From NCBI GenBank assembly GCA_030430565.1, contig JAUIKS010000028.1:62001-126000 (forward strand): 64,000 bases of DNA. Direction: 5' to 3'. The stretch is from Polyangia bacterium (lineage in GTDB: Bacteria > Myxococcota_A > Polyangia > Nannocystales > Nannocystaceae). The position numbers and the translations under genes were made by a program. Under the pieces are notes generated by a model. The model worked only from the letters and a program-made list of their open reading frames with translations. It was not told the origin of the DNA and searched no databases. Within the stretch, counting starts at the first letter, position 1; each line of letters starts with the position of its first letter. Below are positions 52,270-62,651 of the stretch, in pieces.

Positions 52270-53028
52270 TCAGGCCGTGAGCAGCGCGTCGTAGAACTGC
52301 TTAGCGTAGGCGAGCGCCGCGGAGAGGTCGCCGTCCTCGCCGATCTTGTCCTCGTACACATCCGACGGCGTGATCACCGTGTCGGCGCCCATCAGGATCG
52401 CCTTCGCGGCGCTCGCCGGCGTGAACTCATCCGAGATCACGAGCCGCAGATCCGCGATCTGCTTGATCGCCCGGATCAGCCCCGGATCGATGTTGATCTG
52501 CGGATCCTCGTAGTCGAGCGCGATGTACGGATAGCCGACCATCGCCGCGTAGTTGATGTAGCTCAAGAGCACCTTGCTCGACGGCAGCAGGTAGGCGTCG
52601 AAGTACCAGCGCGCCGTCGAGTTCCCCATGATCAGGTACGCGACCGGCACGTAGTCGAGCCCGAGGCGCGCGATGTTCATCGCGGTCGCCACCGACCCCG
52701 ACCCGCACGGGCGCGCGTAGTGGGAATTCGAATTCATGACGTCGGGCATGATCACGACATCCGCGGGCGCGACCGAGTCGGGCCCCGCGGGGTAGAGCGC
52801 GACCGTCAGCGAGGTCTCGGCCTTGAGCTGCCGCGTCAGCGTCGCCAGGTCCGCCGCGCCGGTCCCCCCCAGCAGCACCTGCTCGTAGCCGATCGCCTCG
52901 AGCTGCTTATAAAAGCCGATATCGGAGAACTTCTCGGGATCGAGCAGCGGCAGATAGCGCGCGAACGCGAACGACGCGCGGCGCACGCGTGACTTGCTCT
53001 TGCCCTGCTTGGTGCCATGATCGCTCAT
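52270..53028 (-). CDS. Divergent GGGP-synthase/PcrB-like TIM-barrel protein
   Basis: The 252-residue protein resembles (geranylgeranyl/heptaprenyl)glyceryl phosphate synthases, which join glycerol-1-phosphate to an isoprenoid in ether-lipid synthesis. Shared features are LLDPEKF near the N-terminus, VLLGGTGAADL, TVALYPAGPDSVAPADVVIM followed by NSNSHY, and YVPVAYLIMGNST. The chain ends with the barrel strands DLRLVISDEFTPASAAKAILMGADTVI. Two phosphate-binding loops differ. The usual YLEAGSGAP is ALDYEDPQ, and the GGGI loop is ISDEF. It may therefore bind a different substrate or be inactive. ATG is chosen over a TTG at 53055. The cyclase gene starts 19 nt downstream. Confidence 0.7.
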   Translation of the reverse strand: MSDHGTKQGKSKSRVRRASFAFARYLPLLDPEKFSDIGFYKQLEAIGYEQVLLGGTGAADLATLTRQLKAETSLTVALYPAGPDSVAPADVVIMPDVMNSNSHYARPCGSGSVATAMNIARLGLDYVPVAYLIMGNSTARWYFDAYLLPSSKVLLSYINYAAMVGYPYIALDYEDPQINIDPGLIRAIKQIADLRLVISDEFTPASAAKAILMGADTVITPSDVYEDKIGEDGDLSAALAYAKQFYDALLTA

Positions 53029-53178
53029 CGTGCGGCGTCCCTCTCTGCGGGCCAACGCTGTCGACCCGGGTCACAGAGTACCGTGCTGGAGCACGCCACG
53101 GTAGCCTGCTGCCGGCGACGTAGGCCTCCGCACACAACCCGCGGTCAACCGCCGCGCGCGACCGGGGTCGACCCGGGT

Positions 53179-55791
53179 TCACGCCTTCCGGCGACCGCGA
53201 CCGCTCTCGGATCGCTCGCGGCGACGCAGCGACCACGCCGTCAGCAGCATGCAGTAGACCGTGTAGGCGATCAGCACCAGCCAGGTCGTCAAGATGTGCC
53301 GCGCCGACGGATCGTAGTTGACGGTCGCGTAGGGCTCACACGTCAGCAAGAGCCCCGGGATCTCGCAGCTCGTCAGGTCGCGCGGCTCGACGATATGCGC
53401 GATGGAGCCGAGCGCCTCCATCCCCCAGCGCGCCCCCGTAAGGTACGAGAGCGGCGCGATCGCCCTCGGCAGCGGCATCAGGGCCAAGGCGAACACCAGC
53501 TGCGGGATCAGGGCCAGCGGCACCACGCTCATCGCCTTGTCGGAGTTCGACACCAGCGTCGAGATCAACAGCCCCAGGCCGACGCCGGTCAGCGACGTCA
53601 AGAACACGGTCACGAAGGTCGCGCCCCACAGCCCCAGCGGCGGCGACCGGATCACCTCGACGAAGCCGTCGTCCGTCAGCGCCGACACGGCCGCGGAGAA
53701 GTCGACCTTGAGCGTGATCACCAGCACCAGCACCAGGCTCTGGATGAAGCAGAGCCCCGCGAGCACGCCGACCTTCGACAGCAGGTACGAGCTGATCCGC
53801 AGGTTCGCTAGGCGCTCGCGGCGAAAGATCCGCGCCTCCTTCGTGATCTCGCGGACCGAGTTGAGCACGCCGAACCACACCGCGACCACGGCCAGCAGGA
53901 ACAGCACCAAGCGGCCGTTGGAGGAGATCACGTTCTGCAGCGCGCCGCGGCGCGCCGCGAGCAGCAGCACGAAGCCGATCACCGGCGCCTGCAGCAGCAG
54001 GATCCACAGGTTGCGCCGATCGGAGATGATCAGCCGGACGTAGCGCTGCATCAGGATCTTCAGCTGCAGCCAGATCGAGACCTGGGCCTCGCTCGGCTGC
54101 CGCGGGCGACCGGAGCCGCCGATCGCCGGCGCGGCTACCCGGTAGCGATAGATCCCCGGCGCGACCGCCTGCAGCTCGAGCGGCACCGCCTTGACCATGC
54201 TGTCGGGGCCCCCGTCGGCGCGGCGCTGTCGATCGTAGACGTAGCGCCGGTACTGCTCCGTCGAGCGGTAGCGAATCTCCCACAGCTCGGCCTGCGACGG
54301 CGGCAGCTTGGCCTCCGGGTTGTGCCGCCGCCACACGTCGTACTCCGCCGCCAGCTCGCCGTGCGTCACCGCGTCGCCGCCCGCGCGCTGCTGTCCGCTG
54401 TCGAGCTTCGTGTAGATGTCCGCGAAGTCGCCGCTGGTGACGCCGAACATCTCGAGCGCCCGCGAGGGCGGGCCGAAGTAGACCATCCGCCCCTCGGCCA
54501 TGAACACCACGAGGTCGCACTGCATGATGTTCGCGGTCGCGTGCGTCACCAACATGACCGTTCGGCCAGAGTCCGCGAGGTAGCGCAGCGTGTACATCAT
54601 GCGCTTCTCGAGCCCCGGGTCCAGGCCCGAGGTCGGCTCGTCGAGGAAGAACAGGCTCGGCTCCGAGATCAGCTCCGCCGCGATCGAGACGCGCTTGCGC
54701 TGCCCGCCCGAGAGCTGATGGATGTACTTGTGCCGGTGGTCGCTCATCCGCACGTCCTCGAGCACCCGCGCGATGCGGCTCTCGATCTCGGCGCTGGAGG
54801 TGTCGGGCGGCAGGCGCAGCTTGGCCGTGAACTGCAGCGCCTCTTCGACCCGCAGGTTCGCGTGCACGATGTCGTCCTGGGGCACGTAGCCGATCACCGC
54901 CCGGTACGCGTCAAAGTTGACGTAGAAGTCGTCGGAGTTGACGAGCACCATGCCCTCGTCCGCGCGCTGATAGCCCGAGAGCGCGCCCATCAGCGTCGAC
55001 TTGCCCGCGCCCGACGGCCCGACGATCGCCACGAACTCGCAGGGCTCGACCACCAGCGAGACGTGGTCGAGGATCATCCGCCCGCCCGCCGCCCGCGCGA
55101 GGCTGCGCGCGTCGAGGCGCATCGCGCCCTGCTGATCAAACTGGTCGAGCGCCTCCCCGTCGTAGACCAGCTTGAACGGCCCGATCTGGACGACATCGCC
55201 GACGTTGAGCGAGCGCTCGTCGATCCGCTTGCCGTTGACGAACACCCCGTTGATGCTCGCGCGGTCGCGGATGACGTGGCCGCCGGCCTCCCGGCGAACC
55301 TCGGCGTGCAGCCGCGAGACCTGCAGGTTCGGCAGGTCGAGGTCACAGCCCTTGCGCCCGATCGTCGTGCGCTCCCCGACCAGCGGGCGCCGGCGCACCG
55401 GCTCGGAGGGCTGCACCTGCGCCTGCTTGCCGATGTCCTGATAGGTCAGGCTGACGAAGTTGCCGGTCGCCGGATCGGCGATGCGCACCACGTCGCCGTC
55501 GAGCAGCGCGTGCTCCGAGACCCGCTGGCCGCGGACCAGCAGCCCGTTGGCGCTGTCGAGGTCGACGATCCGGTGGCCGATCCCCTGCGGCTCGATCCGC
55601 GCGTGGTAGGGCGACACGCAGCGCGAGCCGATCACGATGTCGTTGTCCGCCGCGCGGCCGATCGTCTGCTGCTCGATCCCCAGCCGGACCTCGTGCAGCT
55701 TTCGCCCGGCCTCCTCGACCAGCAGGTACATCGTCCGCGACCGCACGAACACGGTCTCCTCGGTCCGCGACCGGATCAGGGACGACGACAC
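53179..55791 (-). CDS. FHA-FHA-ABC transporter (ABCG-type) fusion
   Basis: The 870-residue protein starts with two FHA phosphothreonine-binding domains: TIGRAADNDIVIGSRCVSPY with SANGLLVRGQR, and TIGRKGCDLDLPNLQVSRLH with SINGVFVNGKR. An ATPase domain follows: Walker A VGPSGAGKSTLM, signature QLSGGQRKRVSIA, Walker B LFFLDEPTSGLDP and H-loop VTHA. A linker of about 100 residues leads to a six-helix ABC2-type membrane domain. The order matches mycobacterial Rv1747, which is controlled by Ser/Thr kinases through its FHA domains; regulation by a protein kinase is likely here too. Cargo is probably a lipid or glycolipid, an inference from the ABCG type. GTG at 55791 is assumed; other GTGs are near. 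Confidence 0.92.
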   Translation of the reverse strand: MSSSLIRSRTEETVFVRSRTMYLLVEEAGRKLHEVRLGIEQQTIGRAADNDIVIGSRCVSPYHARIEPQGIGHRIVDLDSANGLLVRGQRVSEHALLDGDVVRIADPATGNFVSLTYQDIGKQAQVQPSEPVRRRPLVGERTTIGRKGCDLDLPNLQVSRLHAEVRREAGGHVIRDRASINGVFVNGKRIDERSLNVGDVVQIGPFKLVYDGEALDQFDQQGAMRLDARSLARAAGGRMILDHVSLVVEPCEFVAIVGPSGAGKSTLMGALSGYQRADEGMVLVNSDDFYVNFDAYRAVIGYVPQDDIVHANLRVEEALQFTAKLRLPPDTSSAEIESRIARVLEDVRMSDHRHKYIHQLSGGQRKRVSIAAELISEPSLFFLDEPTSGLDPGLEKRMMYTLRYLADSGRTVMLVTHATANIMQCDLVVFMAEGRMVYFGPPSRALEMFGVTSGDFADIYTKLDSGQQRAGGDAVTHGELAAEYDVWRRHNPEAKLPPSQAELWEIRYRSTEQYRRYVYDRQRRADGGPDSMVKAVPLELQAVAPGIYRYRVAAPAIGGSGRPRQPSEAQVSIWLQLKILMQRYVRLIISDRRNLWILLLQAPVIGFVLLLAARRGALQNVISSNGRLVLFLLAVVAVWFGVLNSVREITKEARIFRRERLANLRISSYLLSKVGVLAGLCFIQSLVLVLVITLKVDFSAAVSALTDDGFVEVIRSPPLGLWGATFVTVFLTSLTGVGLGLLISTLVSNSDKAMSVVPLALIPQLVFALALMPLPRAIAPLSYLTGARWGMEALGSIAHIVEPRDLTSCEIPGLLLTCEPYATVNYDPSARHILTTWLVLIAYTVYCMLLTAWSLRRRERSESGRGRRKA

Positions 55792-56122
55792 CCGATCATG
55801 ATGCGGACCCGAGGCCACAAACCGCAAGCCGAGCGGCCTCCGCCGCCGCGAGTTACGGCACAATTCCCACGCTCGACGCGGCGCGGCGCGTCCGCGGGAG
55901 CGCGCTCACGATCGCGGCGTCGCGCGGGTTGACCTGACCCCGCGAGCACGTCATCGCTCAGCGCGTGACGCGGGCGCGCGATCTCATCGGCGCGGGGCTG
56001 GGGTCACGCGCTCGAATCCGGGCCCACGCGCGATCGCTCATATGGCTCGAAGAGCACGTTCCGACGGACTTTGAGCCGCGCGCGCGCGCGCGACGGCGCT
56101 GGGGGCCCACGCGCTTCGGTGG

Positions 56123-56128
56123 TACTCT
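56123..56128 (+). promoter_or_regulatory. -10 hexamer (TACTCT) of the DGT-repeat lipoprotein gene
   Basis: TACTCT ends 9 nt before the ATG, with no Shine-Dalgarno between them. The 273-bp gap to the divergent FHA-ABC gene holds no other feature I can support. Confidence 0.4.
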
Positions 56129-56137
56129 GAGCGTCGG

Positions 56138-56668
56138 ATGACTGGCGCTACCTCGCTCGCTGCCCTCGTCGGCCGATTGCGGCTCCCCTGCCTCAGCCTG
56201 GCCGGCGCGCTCGTGTTCGCCACCGCCGCCTGCGACCTCGACGAGGTCGACGTCAAGGATCAGGAGGGCGGCGCGTTCCAGGTCGACAGCAAGGCCGGCA
56301 AGAAGATCCTCACCGCCCCCGACGGCACCAAGTACACGCTCAAGCCCAACGGCACGATCATCGGCCCGAACGGCGAGAAGACCAAGCTCAAGCGCGACGG
56401 CACCATCATCCAGGCCGACGGCACCAGCGTGAAGCTGTTCGAGGACGGCACCAAGACCAAGCTCAAGATCAAGGGCGCCGAGCTGGGCAAAGACGGCCGC
56501 AAGGTCCTGGTCCACGACGACGGCTCCAAGACCGTCATCCAGGCCGACGGCACGGTCGAGCGCGAGTTCAAAGACGGCACCAAGACGAGGCTGCAGGCCA
56601 AGTCCGACAAGCCCGTCGAGAAGCCGCCCGAGGGCGACACCAAGACCTCCGAAGAGGGCGCCGGCTAG
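56138..56668 (+). CDS. Lipoprotein with Asp-Gly-Thr beta repeats (G-box-like)
   Basis: The 176-residue product has a lipoprotein signal ending in FATAAC (Cys 32). The mature part is a run of about ten short units with the consensus (P/x)(D/N)G(T/S)xxxxx, for example APDGTKYTLKPNGTI, GPNGEKTKLKRDGTI and EFKDGTKTRL. The spacing, 8-12 residues with turn-forming DG or NG and alternating hydrophobic positions, resembles the single-layer beta sheet of the TCP10/CPAP G-box. I see this as a structural resemblance, not an established homology. The charged tail is Lys/Glu/Pro-rich. The Nudix gene follows 20 nt downstream and may be co-transcribed. Confidence 0.8.
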   Translation: MTGATSLAALVGRLRLPCLSLAGALVFATAACDLDEVDVKDQEGGAFQVDSKAGKKILTAPDGTKYTLKPNGTIIGPNGEKTKLKRDGTIIQADGTSVKLFEDGTKTKLKIKGAELGKDGRKVLVHDDGSKTVIQADGTVEREFKDGTKTRLQAKSDKPVEKPPEGDTKTSEEGAG

Positions 56669-56688
56669 CTGCCTCCGCGCGCGGCCCC

Positions 56689-57219
56689 ATGGACGACACA
56701 GCCGACGAGCGCGCGCGACTCCTGACCGGCAGGAAGTTCGCGGTCGATCGCGTGCGCGTGCGAGCGCGCGACGGCGGCCTCGTCGAGCGTGAGGTCATCG
56801 TCCACCCCGGCGCCGTCGTCATCCTGCCCGTGCGCGCCGACGGCCGCGTCGTCATGCTCCGCAGCCACCGCTTCGCCGTCGGCGAGACGCTGTGGGAGCT
56901 GCCCGCCGGCACCCTCGAGCCCGGCGAGGATCCCCAGCGCTGCGCCGCGCGGGAGCTCGAGGAGGAGACCGGCTACACCAGCGCGCGGATCGAGCCGCTG
57001 CATCAGTTCTACACGACGCCCGGCATCTGCACCGAGCGCATGCACGCCTTCCTCGCCCACGACGCCCGCCCCGCGGGGCAGCAGGCGCTCGGCGAGACCG
57101 AGCGCGTCGAGGTCGAGCTCGTCACGCGCGCGCGGCTCGACGAGCTGCTCGCGCGCGGCCAGCTCCAAGACGGCAAGACCCTGGCGACGCTGCTGCTCTG
57201 GCGCGCGCTGAGCCGCTGA
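56689..57219 (+). CDS. Nudix hydrolase (ADP-ribose pyrophosphatase-like)
   Basis: The 176-residue enzyme has a complete Nudix box: GTLEPGEDPQRCAARELEEE followed by TGY, with all catalytic Glu residues in place, preceded by LPAG as in ADP-ribose pyrophosphatases. The C-terminal part HQFYTTPGICTERMHAFLAHD is also typical of the ADPRase/NudF group. It likely hydrolyses ADP-ribose or related nucleoside diphosphate derivatives. The ATG lies 20 nt after the DGT-repeat lipoprotein stop. A perfect 13-bp hairpin lies 21 nt downstream, before the convergent DUF4215 gene. Confidence 0.93.
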   Translation: MDDTADERARLLTGRKFAVDRVRVRARDGGLVEREVIVHPGAVVILPVRADGRVVMLRSHRFAVGETLWELPAGTLEPGEDPQRCAARELEEETGYTSARIEPLHQFYTTPGICTERMHAFLAHDARPAGQQALGETERVEVELVTRARLDELLARGQLQDGKTLATLLLWRALSR

Positions 57220-57240
57220 GCCACCAGCCTTCGAAACGCG

Positions 57241-57270
57241 GCGAGCCGCGTCCCGAGGGACGCGGCTCGC
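57241..57270. terminator. Perfect 13-bp hairpin between convergent genes (no T tract)
   Basis: GCGAGCCGCGTCC and GGACGCGGCTCGC with a 4-nt loop. It is the counterpart of the hairpin at 9146-9173. It could end transcription from both sides, but lacks a T run. Confidence 0.6.
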
Positions 57271-57319
57271 GGCTCGCTGAGGTGTCTCGAGCGCCAGGGC
57301 TCGAGCGCCAGTTGATGGA

Positions 57320-59011
<1,692 letters not shown>

Positions 59012-59402
59012 GTTCAATGCGTCCTTTGACCGAAGATCTGCAAACCCCCTTGCGACGCCGTCACCGGCGCCGTGGACCTTCGGCACGTATCGCCAGTTGT
59101 ATCACTTTGAGGGCGCGCGCGCTCCGTCAACGCGCCCGCGGCGGCGCGCGCCTCACCGACTCGTGCAAATACCCCTGTCTCTCTACACATGTTCATAGAG
59201 TCACGCCGATTTTCGCCCCCGCGCGCGGCGGCGGGCCGCTCAGGTCGGCGGCCCCGCGGCCGCGTCGCGAGCTCACGCCCCGCGGGCGGTGACAATCCAT
59301 GGATGACGCGCTACACAGATCGGCCCGCGCTCTCAGCCCGCGCTCTCAGCCCGCCCGGCCCTGACGACGAGCCACGCGACGTCGCGCGCGTCCCTCGATC
59401 GC
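59012..59402. other. 391-bp intergenic region with a 13-bp tandem duplication
   Basis: It holds the leader and promoter of the DUF4215 gene on its left. CCCGCGCTCTCAG is duplicated in tandem at 59324-59349. CTCTA and TAGAG flank ACATGT at about 59181-59200, a weak inverted repeat. No coding frame here is convincing. Confidence 0.5.
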
Positions 59403-60407
59403 TCAGCCGAGCGCGTCGATGTAGGCGCCCATCCGCGTGAACACCCGCGGCACCTGCCGCGCGAAGCCCATGTGTGAGCTGCGGTACCAGTTGATCTCGG
59501 GCTCGCCGAGCCGCCGCCACATCGCCTCGACCTGCGCCGGGCGGAAGAACTGGTCGCGCTCTGCGGCGAACAGCTTGATCCGCTCGGGCGGCAGCGCGAC
59601 CCGCAGCGCGCCCCACGGCGAGCTCGCGAGGTAGCGCGTGAACTCCCCCGGCGCCCAGCCGTCCTCGCGCATGCGCCTGCGCATGGTCGTCAGCACCGGC
59701 GCGTGCTCGGTCAGCGCCCCGACGTCCATGTGCGCGACGCAGGGCATCACGAACGCCAGCTCCGGCTCGAGGCTCGCCAGCGCGAGCGCGTGCACGCCCC
59801 CCATGCTGATGCCCGCGACGCCGATCGGCCGCGGGTCCTCGGCCCGCAGCCACGCGAGCAGCGCGCGCGCGTCGAAGATCGTCTGCCGCATCGCCTCCGC
59901 GCTGCGCACGATGTCCGAGGTCCAAAACAGCGACCCGCTCACGCGCGAGAGCCCGCGATTTCGGCGACCGTGATACGGCACCTGCATGTGGATGACCTCG
60001 ACTCGCAGGCGCCGCGCCATGAACGCGAGGAAGGTCAGCTCGTCGATCACCGTCGACGGCATCATGTACGCGTGGAGGTACAGCAGGCGCGCCCGCCCCT
60101 CCGACCCGGGCGGACGAAGCCGGCGCGCGTCGACCGTGTGCAGCGCGGCGTAGTCCTGCCGATACCGCGACTGAAACTCGGGACACAGCGGCGCGTGCTG
60201 CGAGCGGAAGCTCAGCAGCTCGCGCTCGACGCCGCCGACCCGACGCCGCCGACGCGCGATGACCTCGGGGACCGCCGGGCGCGGGAACAGCTGCCCGAAG
60301 CTCGCGTCACGGTAGCGCGCCGCGCCCGCCCGCGTGTTGAGCGGTCGCCGGCTCCCCCGACGCACCGCCGACGCGAACAGCCCCATCGCCGTGTCGAGCG
60401 CTGGCAT
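59403..60407 (-). CDS. ABHD18-like alpha/beta hydrolase
   Basis: The 334-residue protein has the layout of the ABHD18 (DUF2048-type) group: LLYLHAYMMPSTVIDELTFL around the oxyanion region and VPYHGRRNRGLSRVSG, a loop common to this family. The nucleophile elbow is VAGISMGGVHALALAS, the acid is in LFAAERDQFFRPAQVE and the His in YRSSHMGFARQVPRV. The catalytic triad is intact. There is no signal peptide. ABHD18 homologues have no firmly known bacterial substrate. The ATG is preferred over a start at 60431 because TATGCT, a -10-like hexamer, ends 8 nt before it. The ruvA gene ends 82 nt upstream on the same strand. Confidence 0.85.
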   Translation of the reverse strand: MPALDTAMGLFASAVRRGSRRPLNTRAGAARYRDASFGQLFPRPAVPEVIARRRRRVGGVERELLSFRSQHAPLCPEFQSRYRQDYAALHTVDARRLRPPGSEGRARLLYLHAYMMPSTVIDELTFLAFMARRLRVEVIHMQVPYHGRRNRGLSRVSGSLFWTSDIVRSAEAMRQTIFDARALLAWLRAEDPRPIGVAGISMGGVHALALASLEPELAFVMPCVAHMDVGALTEHAPVLTTMRRRMREDGWAPGEFTRYLASSPWGALRVALPPERIKLFAAERDQFFRPAQVEAMWRRLGEPEINWYRSSHMGFARQVPRVFTRMGAYIDALG

Positions 60408-60415
60408 TCGCGAGC

Positions 60416-60421
60416 AGCATA
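60416..60421 (-). promoter_or_regulatory. -10 hexamer (TATGCT) of the ABHD18-like gene
   Basis: On the minus strand TATGCT ends 8 nt before the ATG, without a ribosome site. Confidence 0.4.
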
Positions 60422-60488
60422 GCAGATGCACATAAGGACAGGTCTATACGAACAGCCCGCTGTCCCACAGCGCCCTACGCGACATGAG

Positions 60489-61142
60489 CTATCGCTCCAT
60501 CAGCTGCGCGAGCGCGCGCCGGACCAGCTCGTCCAGCGTCCAGCGCTCGTCCCCGCGGGACTCGAGCACCTTCGCGAGCGCCGCCTCGACCTGCTTCGCG
60601 CGCCAGCCGAGGTTGACCAGCACGAGCTGGGCGTCGCCCTTGAGCGCGTCCTCGGGCGCCGCGCGCTGCACCGGCGCCCTCGCCTCGCCGCCGGCCGCGG
60701 CCGCCTCCTCGTCGATGACCGCGAACAGCTCCTCCGCCTTGTCCTTCAGCGACAGCAGGATCTGCTCGGCGGTCTTGCGCCCGATCCCGGGGATCTTCTG
60801 TAGCGTCTTTTGATCCCCCCGCACCAGCACGCGCACCAGCTCGGACAGCGGGAAGCCGCCCAGGACCGCCAGCGCGCTCTGCGGGCCGACCTTGGGGACG
60901 CGCAGCAGCAGCAAGAACAGCTGCTTCTCGGCCGGCGTCGAGAAGCCGAACAGCGCCAGCGACTCGGCCCGCACGTGCGTGTAGACCCACAGCGCGCACT
61001 CCGAGCCGGCCTCGCCGACCGCCGCGAGCGTCTGCAGCGAGAGCCGGACCTCGTAGCCGACGCCGCGGACGTCGACGATGACCGTCCCCTGCCCCGCGTC
61101 GCGCTCAACAACCTGACCGTTTAGCCATCCAATCATGCTCAC
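60489..61142 (-). CDS. ruvA: Holliday junction branch-migration protein RuvA
   Basis: The 217-residue protein binds four-way DNA junctions as a tetramer and loads the RuvB motor. Domain I is IGWLNGQVVERDAGQGTVIV with VGYEVRL. Domain II contains the helix-hairpin-helix IPGIGRKTAEQILL (second HhH) after LLRVPKVGPQSALAVL (first). Domain III is the small C-terminal RuvB-binding part (ALAKVLESRGDERWTLDEL). The start is GTG, overlapping the ruvC stop as GTGA; an ATG two codons later is an alternative. ruvB is not in the window: the next gene on this strand is a hydrolase, so ruvB lies elsewhere. Confidence 0.96.
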   Translation of the reverse strand: MSMIGWLNGQVVERDAGQGTVIVDVRGVGYEVRLSLQTLAAVGEAGSECALWVYTHVRAESLALFGFSTPAEKQLFLLLLRVPKVGPQSALAVLGGFPLSELVRVLVRGDQKTLQKIPGIGRKTAEQILLSLKDKAEELFAVIDEEAAAAGGEARAPVQRAAPEDALKGDAQLVLVNLGWRAKQVEAALAKVLESRGDERWTLDELVRRALAQLMER

Positions 61143-61690
61143 CTAGACCTGCGCCCCTTGGCGCCGCTGTGCGTCCTTACCGGCGGCGCGCTCGCGAGGA
61201 GCGCGGCCGCGTGCCCGTGACAGATCGCGAGCGCGAGCGCGTCCGCGGCGTCCGCGTTGGGCGGACGCTTGAGATGACAGAGCAGGCGCACCCGCGCCTG
61301 GATCTCCGCCTTGGTCGCGCGGCCGTGGCCGACGACCGCCTTCTTGACCCGCGCGGGCGCGTACTCCTCGATCCGCAGCCCGTGCTGCGCGCCCACGACC
61401 ATGATCGCGCCGCGGGCCAGCCCGAGCTTGAGCGCCGAGCTGGCGTTGACCCCGTGGAAGGCTGCCTCGAGCGCCATGGCCCGCGGCGCGAACTCGCAGA
61501 TGATCTCGGCGAGGCCGTCGGCGATCCGGTACAGCCGCGTCGGCATGTCGAGCGCGCTGTCGACCCGCAGCGTGCCGCACTCGACGTAGTCAAAGCGCGT
61601 GCCGCCGGCCGCCACGTCGACGACGCCGTAGCCGACCACGCGCGTGCCGGGGTCAACGCCGAGCACCCGCACCGGTCTACGCGCCGCCAC
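61139..61690 (-). CDS. ruvC: Holliday junction resolvase RuvC
   Basis: The 183-residue nuclease cuts Holliday junctions symmetrically as a dimer. The catalytic acidic residues are visible: the Asp in VLGVDPGTRVVGYGV, the Glu in ALEAAFHGVNASSALKLG, and the two Asp in PPNADAADALALAICHGH. The length is normal, with a slightly extended basic tail (RTHSGAKGRRSR). Its stop overlaps the ruvA start by 4 nt. yebC lies 80 nt upstream on the same strand. The yebC-ruvC-ruvA order is the classical one. Confidence 0.96.
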   Translation of the reverse strand: MAARRPVRVLGVDPGTRVVGYGVVDVAAGGTRFDYVECGTLRVDSALDMPTRLYRIADGLAEIICEFAPRAMALEAAFHGVNASSALKLGLARGAIMVVGAQHGLRIEEYAPARVKKAVVGHGRATKAEIQARVRLLCHLKRPPNADAADALALAICHGHAAALLASAPPVRTHSGAKGRRSR

Positions 61691-61770
61691 GCTCGCCCCT
61701 CGCCCTTCGCGCTCTCGCCCGCGTCAACGTCCGTGTCGCCCGCCTCGCCCGCCTCGCCCCTGGGGCGCCG

Positions 61771-62517
61771 CTACGGGCCGTGTTCGTCCATGATGTCGTC
61801 GGGGAGCTCGACGTTGCAGTAGACGTTCTGCACGTCGTCGTGCTCGTCGATGGTCGCCCACAGCTTCGCCACCGAGATCGCCTCGTCGCCCTCGAGCGTC
61901 AGCGTCGACTCGGGCTTGGGCAGGAAGCGGCGCTCGCCGGAGACCTCGAGCCCCTCGAGGCCGTCGCTGACCTCCTGCAGCTCAGTCGGGTCCGTGAGCA
62001 CCGCCCAGCTCTCGCCCCAGTCCTGGATGTCCTCCGCGCCAGCCTCGAGCGCCTTCTCCATGAGCGCGTTCTCGCCGATCTCGCTCTTCTCCAGCTCGAT
62101 GACGCCCTTGTGATCAAACTGCCAGGAGACCGATCCGTTCGCGACCATCTCGCCGCCGCGCTTGCTGAAGATGTGCCGGATCTCCGCGACGGTGCGGTTC
62201 TTATTGTCGGTCAGCACCTCGAGGATGAAGGACGAGTTCTGCGGCCCGCGGGCCTCGTACAGGACCTCCTCAAAGCTCACCCCCTCGAGCTCCCCGGTCC
62301 CCTTGCGAATCGCCCGCTCCTGGTTGTCTTTGGGCATATTCGCCGCCTTCGCGGCGGTCAGCGCGGCCCGCAGTCGGGGGTTGCCGTCGGGGTCCCCTCC
62401 ACCCTCCTTCGCGGCGACCATAATCTCGCGCGCGATCTTGGTGAATATCTTCCCGCGCTTGGCGTCTAAGGCACCTTTTTTGCGCTTGATCGTTGACCAT
62501 TTGTTGTGGCCCGACAT
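61771..62517 (-). CDS. yebC: YebC/PmpR family protein
   Basis: The 248-residue protein begins MSGHNKWSTIKRKKGALDAK and GKIFTKIAREIMVAAKEGGG, the family's N-terminal hallmark, then NPRLRAALTAAKAANMPKDN and IFSKRGGEMVANGSVSWQF. YebC proteins were long listed as transcriptional regulators, and more recent work links them to relief of ribosome stalling at proline motifs. It is the first gene of the yebC-ruvC-ruvA group. The ATG is preceded by an AT-rich GATAAA only 2 nt away. It is divergent from the LysM endopeptidase gene, 134 nt off. Confidence 0.97.
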   Translation of the reverse strand: MSGHNKWSTIKRKKGALDAKRGKIFTKIAREIMVAAKEGGGDPDGNPRLRAALTAAKAANMPKDNQERAIRKGTGELEGVSFEEVLYEARGPQNSSFILEVLTDNKNRTVAEIRHIFSKRGGEMVANGSVSWQFDHKGVIELEKSEIGENALMEKALEAGAEDIQDWGESWAVLTDPTELQEVSDGLEGLEVSGERRFLPKPESTLTLEGDEAISVAKLWATIDEHDDVQNVYCNVELPDDIMDEHGP

Positions 62518-62651
62518 GGTTTATCGTTGGTACCACACAGCGCCTCAAGATGGAACAGAAGGCCTCCAAACCGCTGATTGAAGGCATCTGGTGCAAGCGC
62601 GCCCCACACGCTGCTTGCCAGCCCACGGCCCTTGTGCGAGGTCTTGTTCCG

